Assembly (NCBI GenBank): GCA_947448865.1
Contig: CANFOW010000016.1
Coordinates: 1 to 38,301 of the forward strand
Origin: Actinomycetota bacterium
GTDB taxonomy: Bacteria; Actinomycetota; Actinomycetes; S36-B12; UBA5976
Reading direction: 5' to 3'
Length of the DNA: 38,301 nt
The number at the start of each line of letters is the position of its first letter. Position 1 is the stretch's first letter. Below, piece after piece: positions 8,609-17,678 of this stretch. The position numbers and the translations under genes were made by a program. The notes under the pieces were generated by a model. The model was given only the letters and a program-made list of their open reading frames with translations, was not told where the DNA came from and searched no databases.

Positions 8609-10819
8609 TTAAAGTTTTTCTACCGGGGCGTAACGCAAAAGTAGTTGCTTTTGTCCGGAGCTCTTGAAATCAATTGTTGCTTTTGCATTGTCATTAGCAC
8701 CAGACACCGCAATCACAGTTCCCATTCCGAACTTGTCATGTAGCACCCGATCACCAACGTTGAGCACAAGTACTGGCTCGCTGCGTTTGGCAGGACGATC
8801 AAACTGGGACGAAGTCAATCCCAACGGCGTTGTTTGCTCCCCTTCACGTTCGACAAGTTCCTCTGGGATTTCCGAAAGGAATCGCGATTCGGGATTGTAA
8901 TTTGGTTGACCCCAAGTAGAACGCGCCGAAGCCCGTGTGAGGTACAACCGTTGCATCGCGCGAGTCATCCCTACATAAGCAAGACGCCGCTCTTCTTCAA
9001 GCTCAGTTGCCGAGCCCAGTGAACGCGAGTGCGGAAATACTCCATCCTCCATGCCTGTAACAAAGACAACAGGAAATTCCAAGCCTTTTGCGGTGTGCAG
9101 CGTCATGAGTGTCACGACCCCGCCATGTTCATGATCCGTTGGGATTTCATCAGAGTCTGCTACCAGCGACACTCGTTCGAGGAAATCCGAAAGGGTTGCG
9201 CGGGCATTGTCCTCACGCTCAATCAGGAATTGTTCTTCAAACTCACGTGCCACATTTTCGAATTCAGCAATATTTTCAACACGTACCTCATCCTGCGGAT
9301 CACGACTCAGTGATAGCTCTTTGAGATAACCGGACTGATTCATGGCAGCCATCAAGATTTCTGCAGGACCGGCACCAGAATCATCAAGCATGCGCAAGTT
9401 GCGCATCAATGTATTGAACTCATTGAGCGCAGTCACAGAGCGTGTTGCAAGTGTGTGTATCTCAGAAACACGGTCAAGTGCTTCGCTGAATGTAATGCGC
9501 TCGCGTCGGGCAAAATTCTCAACAGATTCCTCGGCCTTATCGCCAATTCCGCGGCGAGGAGTGTTCAAAATGCGCCGAACAGATACATCATCTGCGGGAT
9601 TGGCCACTGCACGTAGATAGCCAAGTGCGTCACGAATTTCTTTACGCTCGTAGAACCTTGTACCACCAACGACCTTGTAAGGAATTCCGCGACGAATAAA
9701 TACTTCTTCGATGCTGCGCGATTGGCTGTTGGCACGATAGAAAATCGCAAAGTCTCGAAAATTAAAATTATCGTTGTCAATCAACGAATCAATAGTGCGA
9801 ACAATGAAGTCAGCTTCATGATGTTCATCCGCGGCCGTATAAATCGTAACTTTCGCGCCTTGACCTTCGGCAGTCCACAGTTTTTTGTTTGGTCGATTAC
9901 TATTTCGTTCAATAACAGCATTGGCGCTAGACAGAATGTTCTGAGTTGATCGATAGTTCTGTTCGAGTACGACGGTGGCAGCATTTCGATAGTCGCGCTC
10001 AAACTCCACGATGTTGCGGATGTTCGCACCACGGAATGCATAAATACTTTGGTCAGCATCACCCACAACACACAGTTCAGCTGGAGTAACACCATCTTTT
10101 CCATCGCCGACTAATTCTCGAATCAAGACATACTGTGCGTGGTTTGTATCTTGGTACTCGTCAACAAGAACATGACGAAACTTTCGGTGGTAATACTCAG
10201 CTACATCCGGGAATGCCTGCAAAAGGGCAACGGTGTGCCCAATCAAATCATCGAAGTCAACTGCACTGGCGCGCATCAAGCGTCGTTGATATTCGGCATA
10301 CAATTCGGCAACAGATTGTTCTTGGGTACTGACGGCTCGAGATAGTGCAGTTTCATAATCAATTAGTTCGTTTTTCAGATTGCTCACTTGGCTGAGCAAG
10401 AATCTGGCACTGAATTGTTTTGCATCTATGCCCATGTCTTTTGCGACAAGAGTTATTAGTCGCAGACTGTCTTGTGTGTCATAAATTGTGAAAGATTGTT
10501 TTAGCCCAAGTCGAGTCGCCTCAGCGCGCAAAATCCGCACGCACGCAGAGTGAAAAGTAGATACCCACATAGAGCGAGCTCGCGGCCCAACTATGTCGGC
10601 AACGCGTTCTTTCATTTCACCAGCAGCTTTATTGGTAAATGTGATCGCCAGAATTTCACTCGGCGCAGCATTGCGTTCGGCTAATAGATATGCAATTCGC
10701 CGAGTCAGCACACGTGTTTTGCCTGAACCAGCTCCGGCAACAACAAGCAAAGGTGTTCCCGAATGGATGACGGCTTGCTGTTGAGGCGGATTCAGGTCAG
10801 CAAGTAGGTCATGTGGCAC
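8609..10819 (-). CDS. pcrA: ATP-dependent 3'-5' DNA helicase, UvrD/PcrA family
   Basis: A 736-aa superfamily 1 helicase for nucleotide-excision and mismatch-type repair and for clearing proteins from DNA. The Q motif NPPQQQAV is followed by Walker A GAGSGKT (29-35), motif II DEYQDTN, motif III GDADQSIYAFRGA, motif IV QNYRST and motif VI VGMTRAMQ. The C-terminal Tudor-like tail (VLHDKFGMGTVIAV) is typical of PcrA/UvrD1. The start is GTG without an SD, 6 nt after TAGAAT, so the transcript is probably leaderless. It is divergent from the PIG-L gene (47 bp apart) and convergent with the M23 gene with no gap. Confidence 0.96.
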   Translation of the reverse strand: MPHDLLADLNPPQQQAVIHSGTPLLVVAGAGSGKTRVLTRRIAYLLAERNAAPSEILAITFTNKAAGEMKERVADIVGPRARSMWVSTFHSACVRILRAEATRLGLKQSFTIYDTQDSLRLITLVAKDMGIDAKQFSARFLLSQVSNLKNELIDYETALSRAVSTQEQSVAELYAEYQRRLMRASAVDFDDLIGHTVALLQAFPDVAEYYHRKFRHVLVDEYQDTNHAQYVLIRELVGDGKDGVTPAELCVVGDADQSIYAFRGANIRNIVEFERDYRNAATVVLEQNYRSTQNILSSANAVIERNSNRPNKKLWTAEGQGAKVTIYTAADEHHEADFIVRTIDSLIDNDNFNFRDFAIFYRANSQSRSIEEVFIRRGIPYKVVGGTRFYERKEIRDALGYLRAVANPADDVSVRRILNTPRRGIGDKAEESVENFARRERITFSEALDRVSEIHTLATRSVTALNEFNTLMRNLRMLDDSGAGPAEILMAAMNQSGYLKELSLSRDPQDEVRVENIAEFENVAREFEEQFLIEREDNARATLSDFLERVSLVADSDEIPTDHEHGGVVTLMTLHTAKGLEFPVVFVTGMEDGVFPHSRSLGSATELEEERRLAYVGMTRAMQRLYLTRASARSTWGQPNYNPESRFLSEIPEELVEREGEQTTPLGLTSSQFDRPAKRSEPVLVLNVGDRVLHDKFGMGTVIAVSGANDNAKATIDFKSSGQKQLLLRYAPVEKL

Positions 10820-10831
10820 ATCGTCATTCTA
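10820..10831 (-). promoter_or_regulatory. Leaderless-type -10 box for pcrA
   Basis: Minus strand: TAGAAT (10831-10826), 6 nt, then GTG (10819). There is no SD in between. This is the cleanest match in the window to the TANNNT-N6-GTG pattern. Confidence 0.65.
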
Positions 10832-10852
10832 GGTGTGCACTGTGACCTGCCG

Positions 10853-10866
10853 TAGAGTTAGGTCTC
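10853..10866 (+). promoter_or_regulatory. Leaderless-type -10 box for the PIG-L gene
   Basis: TAGAGT (10853-10858) is followed by 8 nt and the GTG at 10867. Together with the pcrA box this puts two back-to-back leaderless promoters into 47 bp. Confidence 0.5.
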
Positions 10867-11601
10867 GTGACTGAACTTAATGTGATTCCTGAAGGTGTAA
10901 CCCGGGCACTCGTCGTAACTGCGCATCCTGATGATGTGGACTTTGGTGCTGCTGGCACGATTGCGACTCTCACAGATGCTGGCGTGGCAGTAACTTTTTG
11001 TATTTGCACTGATGGCGATGCCGGCGGCTTTGATGATTCAACTGATCGAAGTTCAATTCCAGATATTCGTCGCAAGGAACAAATCGAAGCGGCACGGATT
11101 TGTGGCGTCACCGATGTGCGCTTCCTGGGGTATCGCGACGGATATTTAGAGCCATCTCACGACGTGCAACGCGACATTGTTCGTGTCATGCGCCAAGTTC
11201 AGCCGCAGTTAGTCATTACTCAATCACCAGAGCGCAATTGGGACCGGCTACCTGCGAGTCACCCTGACCACATGGCAGCCGGTGAAGCAACAACGCGAGC
11301 TCTCTATCCTGCGGTGCGTAATCCGTACGCATACGCTGAACTGCGCAACAACGAAAATTTAGAAGCGTGGACTGTGTCATGGTTATGGCTCATGGCGTCC
11401 ACAAACGCTAATCACTGGGTGGATACAACGGATCATTTTCCACGCAAAATTGAGGCACTGCGCGCACATCACAGCCAAACGTCTCACATGGCTGAACTTG
11501 AAAATCTGATTCGCACATGGGGAACTATGCAGGCTGAAGCCGCTGGGTTACCCGAAGGTCGAATTGCAGAAAGTTTTCGACAAATCAAACTTCCTGACTA
11601 A
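10867..11601 (+). CDS. PIG-L/LmbE-family zinc N-deacetylase
   Basis: A 244-aa cytoplasmic protein of the family that includes MshB (GlcNAc-Ins deacetylase of mycothiol synthesis) and Mca (mycothiol S-conjugate amidase). The metal site is intact: AHPDD at residues 19-23 near the end of strand 1, and SHPDH at 131-135. The TDGDAGG loop is also present. The length is a little short of MshB/Mca (about 290-300 aa), so substrate assignment is unsafe; a general N-acyl amino-sugar deacetylase is equally possible. The start is GTG with no SD and a likely leaderless transcript. The gene ends in a tandem repeat that carries its stop codon (11595-11633). Confidence 0.85.
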   Translation: MTELNVIPEGVTRALVVTAHPDDVDFGAAGTIATLTDAGVAVTFCICTDGDAGGFDDSTDRSSIPDIRRKEQIEAARICGVTDVRFLGYRDGYLEPSHDVQRDIVRVMRQVQPQLVITQSPERNWDRLPASHPDHMAAGEATTRALYPAVRNPYAYAELRNNENLEAWTVSWLWLMASTNANHWVDTTDHFPRKIEALRAHHSQTSHMAELENLIRTWGTMQAEAAGLPEGRIAESFRQIKLPD

Positions 11602-11633
11602 GAACTTGATTGACTAAGAACTTGTTTGACTAA
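11595..11633 (+). repeat. 16-bp tandem repeat carrying stop codons
   Basis: TGACTAAGAACTTGAT (11595-11610) and TGACTAAGAACTTGTT (11611-11626) are tandem copies, followed by a partial third TGACTAA (11627-11633). The first copy holds the PIG-L stop (TAA, 11599-11601). Because 16 is not a multiple of 3, the TAA/TGA pairs of successive copies fall into successive frames. Confidence 0.9.
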
Positions 11634-11661
11634 ATAGCCAGTTGCTTATGGCTGCGGGTAA

Positions 11662-12402
11662 CTAAACCAAAACGGGGTATGGCAACGTCATCAGACGTCC
11701 CGCGCCTGATATCGAATCGCTAATTCCCATTTTTCGTAACGCACCCCACGCACCGGCTTGATTGCTTGTTACAACGGGCTTTGCATGCGTGCGTTCAATC
11801 TCATCAATCGCATCGAGCACGTGATAGTCCGTGCAACTAATAAATATGGTGTCGGCTTCATCAGTATCGGTGGCCTCTAGTTGTGCTTGGGCATCCGACG
11901 GTGACAAACGGGCTATGTCACGATCAAACTCCAGTCCCAGACCCGACATTGATTTCACCGAAAATCCATTTGCTTCAAAATACGATTTTTCCACCGCGTT
12001 TACAGAGTCAAGGTATGGAGTAACAACTGTTAGCGAAGTCGCATTCACTGCACGAAGTGCGGCAATCACAGTTGTCGATGTTGTTGTCGCAGGAGTGTGC
12101 GAAACAGCTTCGATTCGTGAAATCAGTTCTCGATCCCACCCAAGTCCGTGGATAAAACTTCCTGAGGTACATGCAAACAAAATGACATCGACTTCTGCCC
12201 AGGCTAGCTTTTCGGCAGCGCGTTCGAGTTCATCATTTTCGGTCATTTCAGCCAGAGACTCCGGAGTTACTTCGCCACGCGGCAACGTAATGGGAGCTGC
12301 GTACACAGCAATCCCCTCGGGAACCATTCGAGCAATTTCCGGCTGGACCGTGAGATCCGTTGCCAATGAAATAAGACCTATGCGACCACGCGCACCATAC
12401 AT
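11662..12402 (-). CDS. Maleate isomerase / Asp-Glu racemase superfamily protein
   Basis: A 246-aa protein of the maleate cis-trans isomerase and arylmalonate decarboxylase branch of the Asp/Glu racemase superfamily. It opens RGRIGLISLATDLTVQPEI. Two catalytic-type cysteines are in place: Cys78 in FACTSGSF and Cys190 in ISCTDYH. The two-Cys pair favours an isomerase or racemase over a decarboxylase, which needs only one. The substrate is unknown; no nicotinate- or maleate-degradation genes are nearby. The ATG lies 8 bp after the stop of the preceding four-helix membrane protein gene, so it is probably the last gene of the guaA transcript. No SD is evident. Confidence 0.82.
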   Translation of the reverse strand: MYGARGRIGLISLATDLTVQPEIARMVPEGIAVYAAPITLPRGEVTPESLAEMTENDELERAAEKLAWAEVDVILFACTSGSFIHGLGWDRELISRIEAVSHTPATTTSTTVIAALRAVNATSLTVVTPYLDSVNAVEKSYFEANGFSVKSMSGLGLEFDRDIARLSPSDAQAQLEATDTDEADTIFISCTDYHVLDAIDEIERTHAKPVVTSNQAGAWGALRKMGISDSISGAGRLMTLPYPVLV

Positions 12403-12410
12403 GTGCGTTA

Positions 12411-12782
12411 CTAACTGTTAACGAACATGGCAAACACAATGTTCACCAACGTTAGTGCGCCAACTGTTGCCCAATACTTGCGCGCATCACCTTGCGCCCG
12501 TTTACCGACGACACATGCACCGAGAATGACAAGAACGACGAGTAACTTAAGCCCGACAATCGACATGTTCAAATCATGTTCGCCAGTTACTTTGCCTGAC
12601 TCACGCAAACCAACCATGAGCACGCCGGTCAAAAGTTGAGTGCTCGCACCATGCAACATGGTTACGGTTATACCTTTTGTTGCACTGCGCATCTGGCTAA
12701 AAAAGCCGTGAGCGATTGCGGCAATACCAATCAGGTGGACTACGACCAATACTTCATAAAAAATCTTCACAACTTTTTCCAT
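12411..12782 (-). CDS. Small four-helix membrane protein of unknown function
   Basis: 123 residues with four hydrophobic segments (about 8-26, 42-60, 72-92 and 102-121). Short polar loops and conserved-looking HLIGIAAIAHGFF and LHGASTQLLTG stretches lie in helices 1 and 2. Small integral membrane proteins of this kind occur next to guaA in other actinobacteria as I recall, but their function is not known to me. It follows guaA by 50 bp, with a perfect 14-bp palindrome in between, and precedes the maleate-isomerase-like gene by 8 bp. The start ATG has no clear SD. The His residues in helices 1 and 2 could bind metal or haem; that is speculation. Confidence 0.72.
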   Translation of the reverse strand: MEKVVKIFYEVLVVVHLIGIAAIAHGFFSQMRSATKGITVTMLHGASTQLLTGVLMVGLRESGKVTGEHDLNMSIVGLKLLVVLVILGACVVGKRAQGDARKYWATVGALTLVNIVFAMFVNS

Positions 12783-12795
12783 TCGATTGTGCCGT

Positions 12796-12809
12796 TAGGC
12801 GATCGCCTA
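12796..12809. other. Perfect 14-bp palindrome between guaA and the four-helix gene
   Basis: TAGGCGATCGCCTA is fully self-complementary and sits 14 nt upstream of the four-helix protein start. It contains GCGATCGC. Possible roles are an operator or a weak RNA hairpin; there is no U-run. Confidence 0.45.
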
Positions 12810-12832
12810 GTGCTACCGATTTGTTACGTGGG

Positions 12833-14398
12833 TTATTCCCACTCGATAGTCCCAGGTGGCTTACTAGTTACATCCAACACCACTCGGTTAACTTCGCGAA
12901 CCTCATTTGTGATTCGTGTTGAAATTGTGGCAAGCACCTCATATGGCAGGCGAGTCCAATCTGCCGTCATCGCATCTTCGCTAGATACCGGGCGCAACAC
13001 AATCGGGTGTCCGTAGGTACGACCGTCACCTTGCACGCCAACGCTGCGCACATCGGCCAGTAATACAACAGGGAACTGCCAGATTGAACTGTCCAAACCC
13101 GCTTTGGTCACTTCTTCGCGAACAATGGCATCGGCAGCCCGCAAAATCTCAAGGCGCTCAAAATCAACCGCACCAACAATGCGGATACCAAGGCCAGGAC
13201 CTGGGAATGGATGTCGCATCACCATAGCTTCTGGTAACCCAAGTTCACGCCCGACCGCACGCACTTCGTCCTTAAATAGTTCGCGCAAAGGTTCAACAAG
13301 TGTGAATTGCAAATCATCAGGCAATCCGCCGACATTGTGATGGCTCTTGATTGTGGCGGCGCCAGTACCACCGCCACTTTCCACTACGTCGGGATACAGC
13401 GTGCCTTGAACAAGAAAATCAATTGACTTACCTTCGGCACCAGCTGCCGACATCAAGTTTCGTTGCGCATCTTCAAACACTCGGATAAAGAGACGACCAA
13501 TTGTTTTGCGTTTTTCTTCTGGATCAGTTACTCCAGCAAGTTCGCTCAGGAATCTCTCGCTTGCATCAACGACGACAAGCTTGATTCCCGTGGCTGCAAC
13601 ATAGTCACGCTCAACTTGTTCGCGTTCACTTTTTCGCAACAAGCCATGATCAACGAAGACGCACGTTAAGTTATCGCCCACTGCTTTATGTACTAAGGCA
13701 GCAGCTACCGCAGAGTCAACGCCACCAGATAATCCGCAAATAACTTGTGCATCGCCAACTTGCGCACGTATCCGTGCTACTTGCTCGTCAACAATGCCAG
13801 CTGGAGTCCAATCGGGATTCAAGCCAGCAACATCGTAAAGAAAATGTTCAAGAACTTTTTGTCCATACTCAGAGTGCATCACTTCAGGATGGAACTGCAC
13901 GCCGGCTAATTTGCGAGTTTGATTTTCAAATGCTGCAACAGGAGCTCCGGCAGTTGTTGCCGACACAGTAAATCCAGCAGGTGCATCTTGTACGGAATCG
14001 CCGTGGCTCATCCAGACATTTTGAAGATTGGGCAAGCCTTCGAATAAGCAGCCAGGTTCAGTCACAGTTAATTGCGTTGCACCAAACTCGGATAGCCCAG
14101 TCTTAGCAACTGTCCCACCTAATGCTGCAGCCATTGCTTGGAAGCCATAGCAAATTCCAAAAACCGGTACATCGGCTTCAAAAAGTGACGGATCAACTTG
14201 TGGTGCGCCTTGTGCGTACACACTGGATGGGCCACCAGAAAGAATAATTGCTCGCGGTTCACGGGCGAGCATCTGTGAAACCGGCATTGTGCTTGGCACT
14301 ACTTCGGAATAAATATGTGCTTCCCGAACGCGACGCGCTATGAGTTGGGCATATTGCGCGCCGAAATCAACCACGAGAACAGGGCGCGCATCAGTCAC
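12833..14398 (-). CDS. guaA: GMP synthase (glutamine-hydrolysing)
   Basis: A 521-aa enzyme that aminates XMP to GMP, using ammonia from glutamine and ATP. The class I amidotransferase domain (about 5-195) has its nucleophile Cys83 in [10 protein letters not shown], and the His/Glu of the triad in QFHPEVMHS. The ATP-pyrophosphatase domain starts at [14 protein letters not shown]. The dimerisation domain ends in KPPGTIEWE, as in the family. The start is GTG, 6 nt after TAGGCT, with no SD. It lies 26 bp after the GMC oxidoreductase stop. Together with guaB it completes the route from IMP to GMP in this window. Confidence 0.97.
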   Translation of the reverse strand: MTDARPVLVVDFGAQYAQLIARRVREAHIYSEVVPSTMPVSQMLAREPRAIILSGGPSSVYAQGAPQVDPSLFEADVPVFGICYGFQAMAAALGGTVAKTGLSEFGATQLTVTEPGCLFEGLPNLQNVWMSHGDSVQDAPAGFTVSATTAGAPVAAFENQTRKLAGVQFHPEVMHSEYGQKVLEHFLYDVAGLNPDWTPAGIVDEQVARIRAQVGDAQVICGLSGGVDSAVAAALVHKAVGDNLTCVFVDHGLLRKSEREQVERDYVAATGIKLVVVDASERFLSELAGVTDPEEKRKTIGRLFIRVFEDAQRNLMSAAGAEGKSIDFLVQGTLYPDVVESGGGTGAATIKSHHNVGGLPDDLQFTLVEPLRELFKDEVRAVGRELGLPEAMVMRHPFPGPGLGIRIVGAVDFERLEILRAADAIVREEVTKAGLDSSIWQFPVVLLADVRSVGVQGDGRTYGHPIVLRPVSSEDAMTADWTRLPYEVLATISTRITNEVREVNRVVLDVTSKPPGTIEWE

Positions 14399-14410
14399 GA
14401 CCTAAGCCTA
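14399..14410 (-). promoter_or_regulatory. Leaderless-type -10 box for guaA
   Basis: Minus strand: TAGGCT (14410-14405), 6 nt, then GTG (14398). It lies in the 26-bp gap after the GMC gene, so guaA can be transcribed independently of it. Confidence 0.6.
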
Positions 14411-14424
14411 TTGGAGGCCTTCGG

Positions 14425-16083
14425 CTAGTAAAACAGTGCAGCATCCACATGAGATGGAACAACTGGTGAAACAGGTGAAATCGGTGCCACAGGCTGATAC
14501 CCATTGTGTGGTCGAATGTCGTCCTGCCCTTTGTTTGGCCACATGCTCATCGCTCGTTCAGCTTGTGCGGTAATTGTCAGAGATGGGTTAACACCAAGAT
14601 TTCCCGAAATCGTAGAACCATCAACAATGTGCAGACCGCGATAGCCGAATACTCGGTGGTAGGCATCTACGACACCATGATCTGAATCAGGCGCAATTGT
14701 GGCGCCGCCAACAAAGTGTGCGGTAAACGGGGCATTGATAACCTCGCCAATGTTGCCCATCGGTTCACCATCAATAACTTCAGCGAGTTGCTTTGCAACG
14801 TCATGCGCAACTGGAATCCACGACGGATTAGAAATTCCTTCACCGGGTTTAGTGCGTAATCTCCAACTTCCAAACGAATCTTTTTCGCCGAACACTGTCA
14901 GCGAGTTATCTACGCTTTGCATTACTAAGCCAATAACTGTTCGCTGTGACCACCCGGACACATAAAGTCCTTTGATCACTTTCCAAGGATGACGCCCAAC
15001 CGTTTTGATCCAGGTTTTCCAGTTGCTTTCTGAATCTGAAAAATCACACAACACAGTTGCCAGCAAGGCCATGGAATTTGAACCCGCACCATAACGAACT
15101 GGTTGAACATGCGTGTGCTTGTCCGGGAAAAATGACGAAGTGATTGCAACGCCAGTAGTGAAATTTGGGTTAGGAGCCTTTTTCGCGACTGCACCAATGA
15201 GTGCCTCGCTATTTGTACGCGACAGAAATCCCAATCGTGGCGACAACTCTGGAAGCACACCTTCATCTTTCATCCGATGTAAAAGTCGTTGGGTTCCGTA
15301 AGTGCCAGCTGCGACAACCACGTGGTCGCTTGTCAACACATTTTTCTTGCGTCCAGTCGTTTTACGCACCGTGACGAACCACTTGTCACCTTTAGTTTCA
15401 ATGCGAGCTGCAGTCGATAATGGTTTGATCGTGACACCAGCTTTTTCAGCAAGAGCTAGATAATTTTTAACAAGAGTGTTCTTCGCATTATGGCGGCACC
15501 CTGTCATACATTCACCGCAATGCGTGCAGCCACTTCGAGCTGGACCAAGCCCACCGAAATACGGATCGTGTGAAACAACTCCGGGGCCTTGACCAAAGTG
15601 AACCGCGACTGGAGCGCGGCGATACGAATCAGGCACACCCATGCGCTGGGCAACCTGTTGCATTGCTTGATCAGCTGGAGTGGTCTGCGGATTCTCAGTA
15701 ACTCCAAGCATGTTGCGGGCAAGTTCATAAAACGGCTTTAGTTCCTGTTGCCAATCTGTAATTCCTGCCCATGGTCCTTGTTCAAAAAACTCCTGGGGTG
15801 GTTCATACATCGTGTTCGCATACACAAGTGACCCGCCTCCAACACCTGCGCCAGCCAGAACCATGACATCAGGAAGTACATGGATTCGCTGAATGCCTAA
15901 GCAACCTAATTGCGGTGCAAACAGAAAGTCTCGTATTCGCCATGACGACTTCGCGAAGTCTTTGTCTTCAAATCTTTTGCCTGCTTCTAAGACACACACG
16001 GAATAGCCTTTTTCAGCTAGTCGAAGAGCAGCGACACTCCCGCCAAAACCTGAGCCGATAACGATGACATCAAAATCGGTCAC
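14425..16083 (-). CDS. GMC-family FAD oxidoreductase, cholesterol-oxidase (ChoD)-like
   Basis: A 552-aa flavoprotein. The FAD dinucleotide-binding motif GSGFGGSVAALRLAEKG starts at residue 11, VCVLEAG closes the Rossmann fold, and GAGVGGGSLVYAN matches the GMC signature region. The C-terminal block HFVGGATIAPDSDHGVVD then DGSTISGNLGVNPSLTI carries the active-site Asn/His region. A Cys cluster CTHCGECMTGC (CxxCxxCxxxC) is shared, as I recall, with the ChoD subgroup and looks ferredoxin-like. The subgroup is named after sterol oxidases, but substrates are mostly unproven, so alcohol dehydrogenase or oxidase is the safe call. There is no signal peptide. It starts 2 bp after the ALDH stop, forming a clear two-gene unit. 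The position beside guaB3/guaB mirrors choD (Rv3409c) in Mycobacterium. Confidence 0.87.
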   Translation of the reverse strand: MTDFDVIVIGSGFGGSVAALRLAEKGYSVCVLEAGKRFEDKDFAKSSWRIRDFLFAPQLGCLGIQRIHVLPDVMVLAGAGVGGGSLVYANTMYEPPQEFFEQGPWAGITDWQQELKPFYELARNMLGVTENPQTTPADQAMQQVAQRMGVPDSYRRAPVAVHFGQGPGVVSHDPYFGGLGPARSGCTHCGECMTGCRHNAKNTLVKNYLALAEKAGVTIKPLSTAARIETKGDKWFVTVRKTTGRKKNVLTSDHVVVAAGTYGTQRLLHRMKDEGVLPELSPRLGFLSRTNSEALIGAVAKKAPNPNFTTGVAITSSFFPDKHTHVQPVRYGAGSNSMALLATVLCDFSDSESNWKTWIKTVGRHPWKVIKGLYVSGWSQRTVIGLVMQSVDNSLTVFGEKDSFGSWRLRTKPGEGISNPSWIPVAHDVAKQLAEVIDGEPMGNIGEVINAPFTAHFVGGATIAPDSDHGVVDAYHRVFGYRGLHIVDGSTISGNLGVNPSLTITAQAERAMSMWPNKGQDDIRPHNGYQPVAPISPVSPVVPSHVDAALFY

Positions 16084-16085
16084 AA

Positions 16086-17630
16086 CTATCGAATCCTCAG
16101 TGTCTTAAGCGCCTTTAAGGCACGCGTCATCCAGCGCACCCACTGAGCATCACTCAATCCAAATTGTGGGCCAACAGTAACGAGACGTTGAACTGAAATG
16201 GTTTGAGGTTCAGTAAATCGCAAAACACCTTCTGGTCCATGGCGTCGCCCAAGTCCGCTATCACCCATGCCACCCATAGGCGAAGACACAGAACCAAAGG
16301 TTGCACCGAACCCTTCATTGATACTCACTGATCCACTGCGAATCTTTTTGGAGATTGCGCGCCCGCGTGACGTATCCCGCGTAATCACAGATGCCGAAAG
16401 TCCGTAAGGAGTGTCGTTAGCGCTGTCAATTGCTTCATCAACTGTGTCAAACGGGGTAACAAAAACAACGGGTCCAAAAACTTCTTGTCGTGCGATGTCA
16501 GCATCTGGCGAAACGTCAGCAAGAATCGTAGGTTCAAAAACTAAGGGACCAATGTCAGGTCGCTTCCGGCCGCCAACAAGAACCTGAGCGCCTTGTTCAA
16601 CAGCACGTGCCACGGATGCCGCAGTACGGTCGAGTTGAGCAGCGGTAGTCATAGATCCAACGTCGTAGCCCCATCCCAGACGCGCCTCAAGTCGTAAACC
16701 TGATACTCGAGAAATAAGTTGCTGAATAAATGTGTCGTAAATAGTGCGAGCAACATAAATTCGCTCAGTTGACACACACAACTGACCAGCTGATGTGAAG
16801 CACGCGTGGACACAGATATCCATTGCCTTGTTCAAGTCCGCGTCTTCAAGAACAATCATTGGATTCTTGCCACCCAATTCAAGGGAAGCCCCAACAAGTC
16901 GTGATGCAGCTCGAGCACCAACTACTCGTCCTGTTGCAGTGGAGCCTGTGAAACATACGTAGTCCACTGCGTCAATCAGTGCCGTTCCCATTGTGACGCC
17001 ATCGCCAACCACGATCGTGGCAGCACCTTCGGGAAGTCCTGCTTCAACGAGCAAGTCCACGGCAACGATTGCAGACCACATAGTTTGTAGATCAGGCTTG
17101 ATCACAACGGTGTTGCCAGCGAACAATGCTGCCAGCGCATCAGAGATAGCCAGCGTGAATGGGTAATTCCACGGAGTGATCACACCAACTACGCCTTTAG
17201 GCACCTGATGGACATGCGTGCTCGTCAGTATCGGAAATAATCCTGGGCGTTTATCAGTAGCCAGAATTTTCTTTCCGTTGTGTGCCAGATAAATCGCATT
17301 CATTGCGACATGGAAAATTTCTTCCATCGCCTGTCCACGTGCCTTACCCGTTTCACGCTGAATCACGTCAAGGATTTCATCTTGCCTATCCAGCACGAGG
17401 TCATGGTATTTAGCGAAGATTGCCGAGCGCTTCGCCCAGGAAGTTGAGACCCACTGCTCTTGGGCTATTCGTGCCCGCTGTACTGCCACAGCAACGTCAT
17501 CGATACTCGACAAGTCCACACCAGAAATAACTTCGCCTGAAAACGGACTTATCGGAACATGCCTGTCAGCGGTAGAACTCACCACGTGGCGAAGTCGAGC
17601 ATCATTGCTTTCCTGAATTGTCTGAGTCAC
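16086..17630 (-). CDS. NAD(P)-dependent aldehyde dehydrogenase, succinate-semialdehyde-like
   Basis: A 514-aa cytoplasmic aldehyde dehydrogenase. Cofactor-binding PWNYPF and FTGSTATGR, the general base Glu in LELGGKNP and the nucleophile Cys in SAGQLCVSTER are all intact. The sequence style resembles the actinobacterial GabD2 group, but linkage to a GMC alcohol oxidoreductase 2 bp downstream suggests it oxidises the aldehyde that enzyme makes. The start is GTG, with CATAAT 8 nt upstream and no SD. No GABA transaminase is in the window, which weakens the GABA-pathway reading. Confidence 0.9.
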   Translation of the reverse strand: MTQTIQESNDARLRHVVSSTADRHVPISPFSGEVISGVDLSSIDDVAVAVQRARIAQEQWVSTSWAKRSAIFAKYHDLVLDRQDEILDVIQRETGKARGQAMEEIFHVAMNAIYLAHNGKKILATDKRPGLFPILTSTHVHQVPKGVVGVITPWNYPFTLAISDALAALFAGNTVVIKPDLQTMWSAIVAVDLLVEAGLPEGAATIVVGDGVTMGTALIDAVDYVCFTGSTATGRVVGARAASRLVGASLELGGKNPMIVLEDADLNKAMDICVHACFTSAGQLCVSTERIYVARTIYDTFIQQLISRVSGLRLEARLGWGYDVGSMTTAAQLDRTAASVARAVEQGAQVLVGGRKRPDIGPLVFEPTILADVSPDADIARQEVFGPVVFVTPFDTVDEAIDSANDTPYGLSASVITRDTSRGRAISKKIRSGSVSINEGFGATFGSVSSPMGGMGDSGLGRRHGPEGVLRFTEPQTISVQRLVTVGPQFGLSDAQWVRWMTRALKALKTLRIR

Positions 17631-17644
17631 ACACCCAGATTATG
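17631..17644 (-). promoter_or_regulatory. Candidate leaderless promoter for the ALDH-GMC unit
   Basis: Minus strand: CATAAT (17644-17639) is followed by 8 nt and the GTG at 17630. The first base deviates from TATAAT, so this is weaker than the purN, pcrA and guaA boxes. Confidence 0.4.
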
Positions 17645-17678
17645 AGCAATCTTGGTTTTACACACTGCAAAGAGTGAC

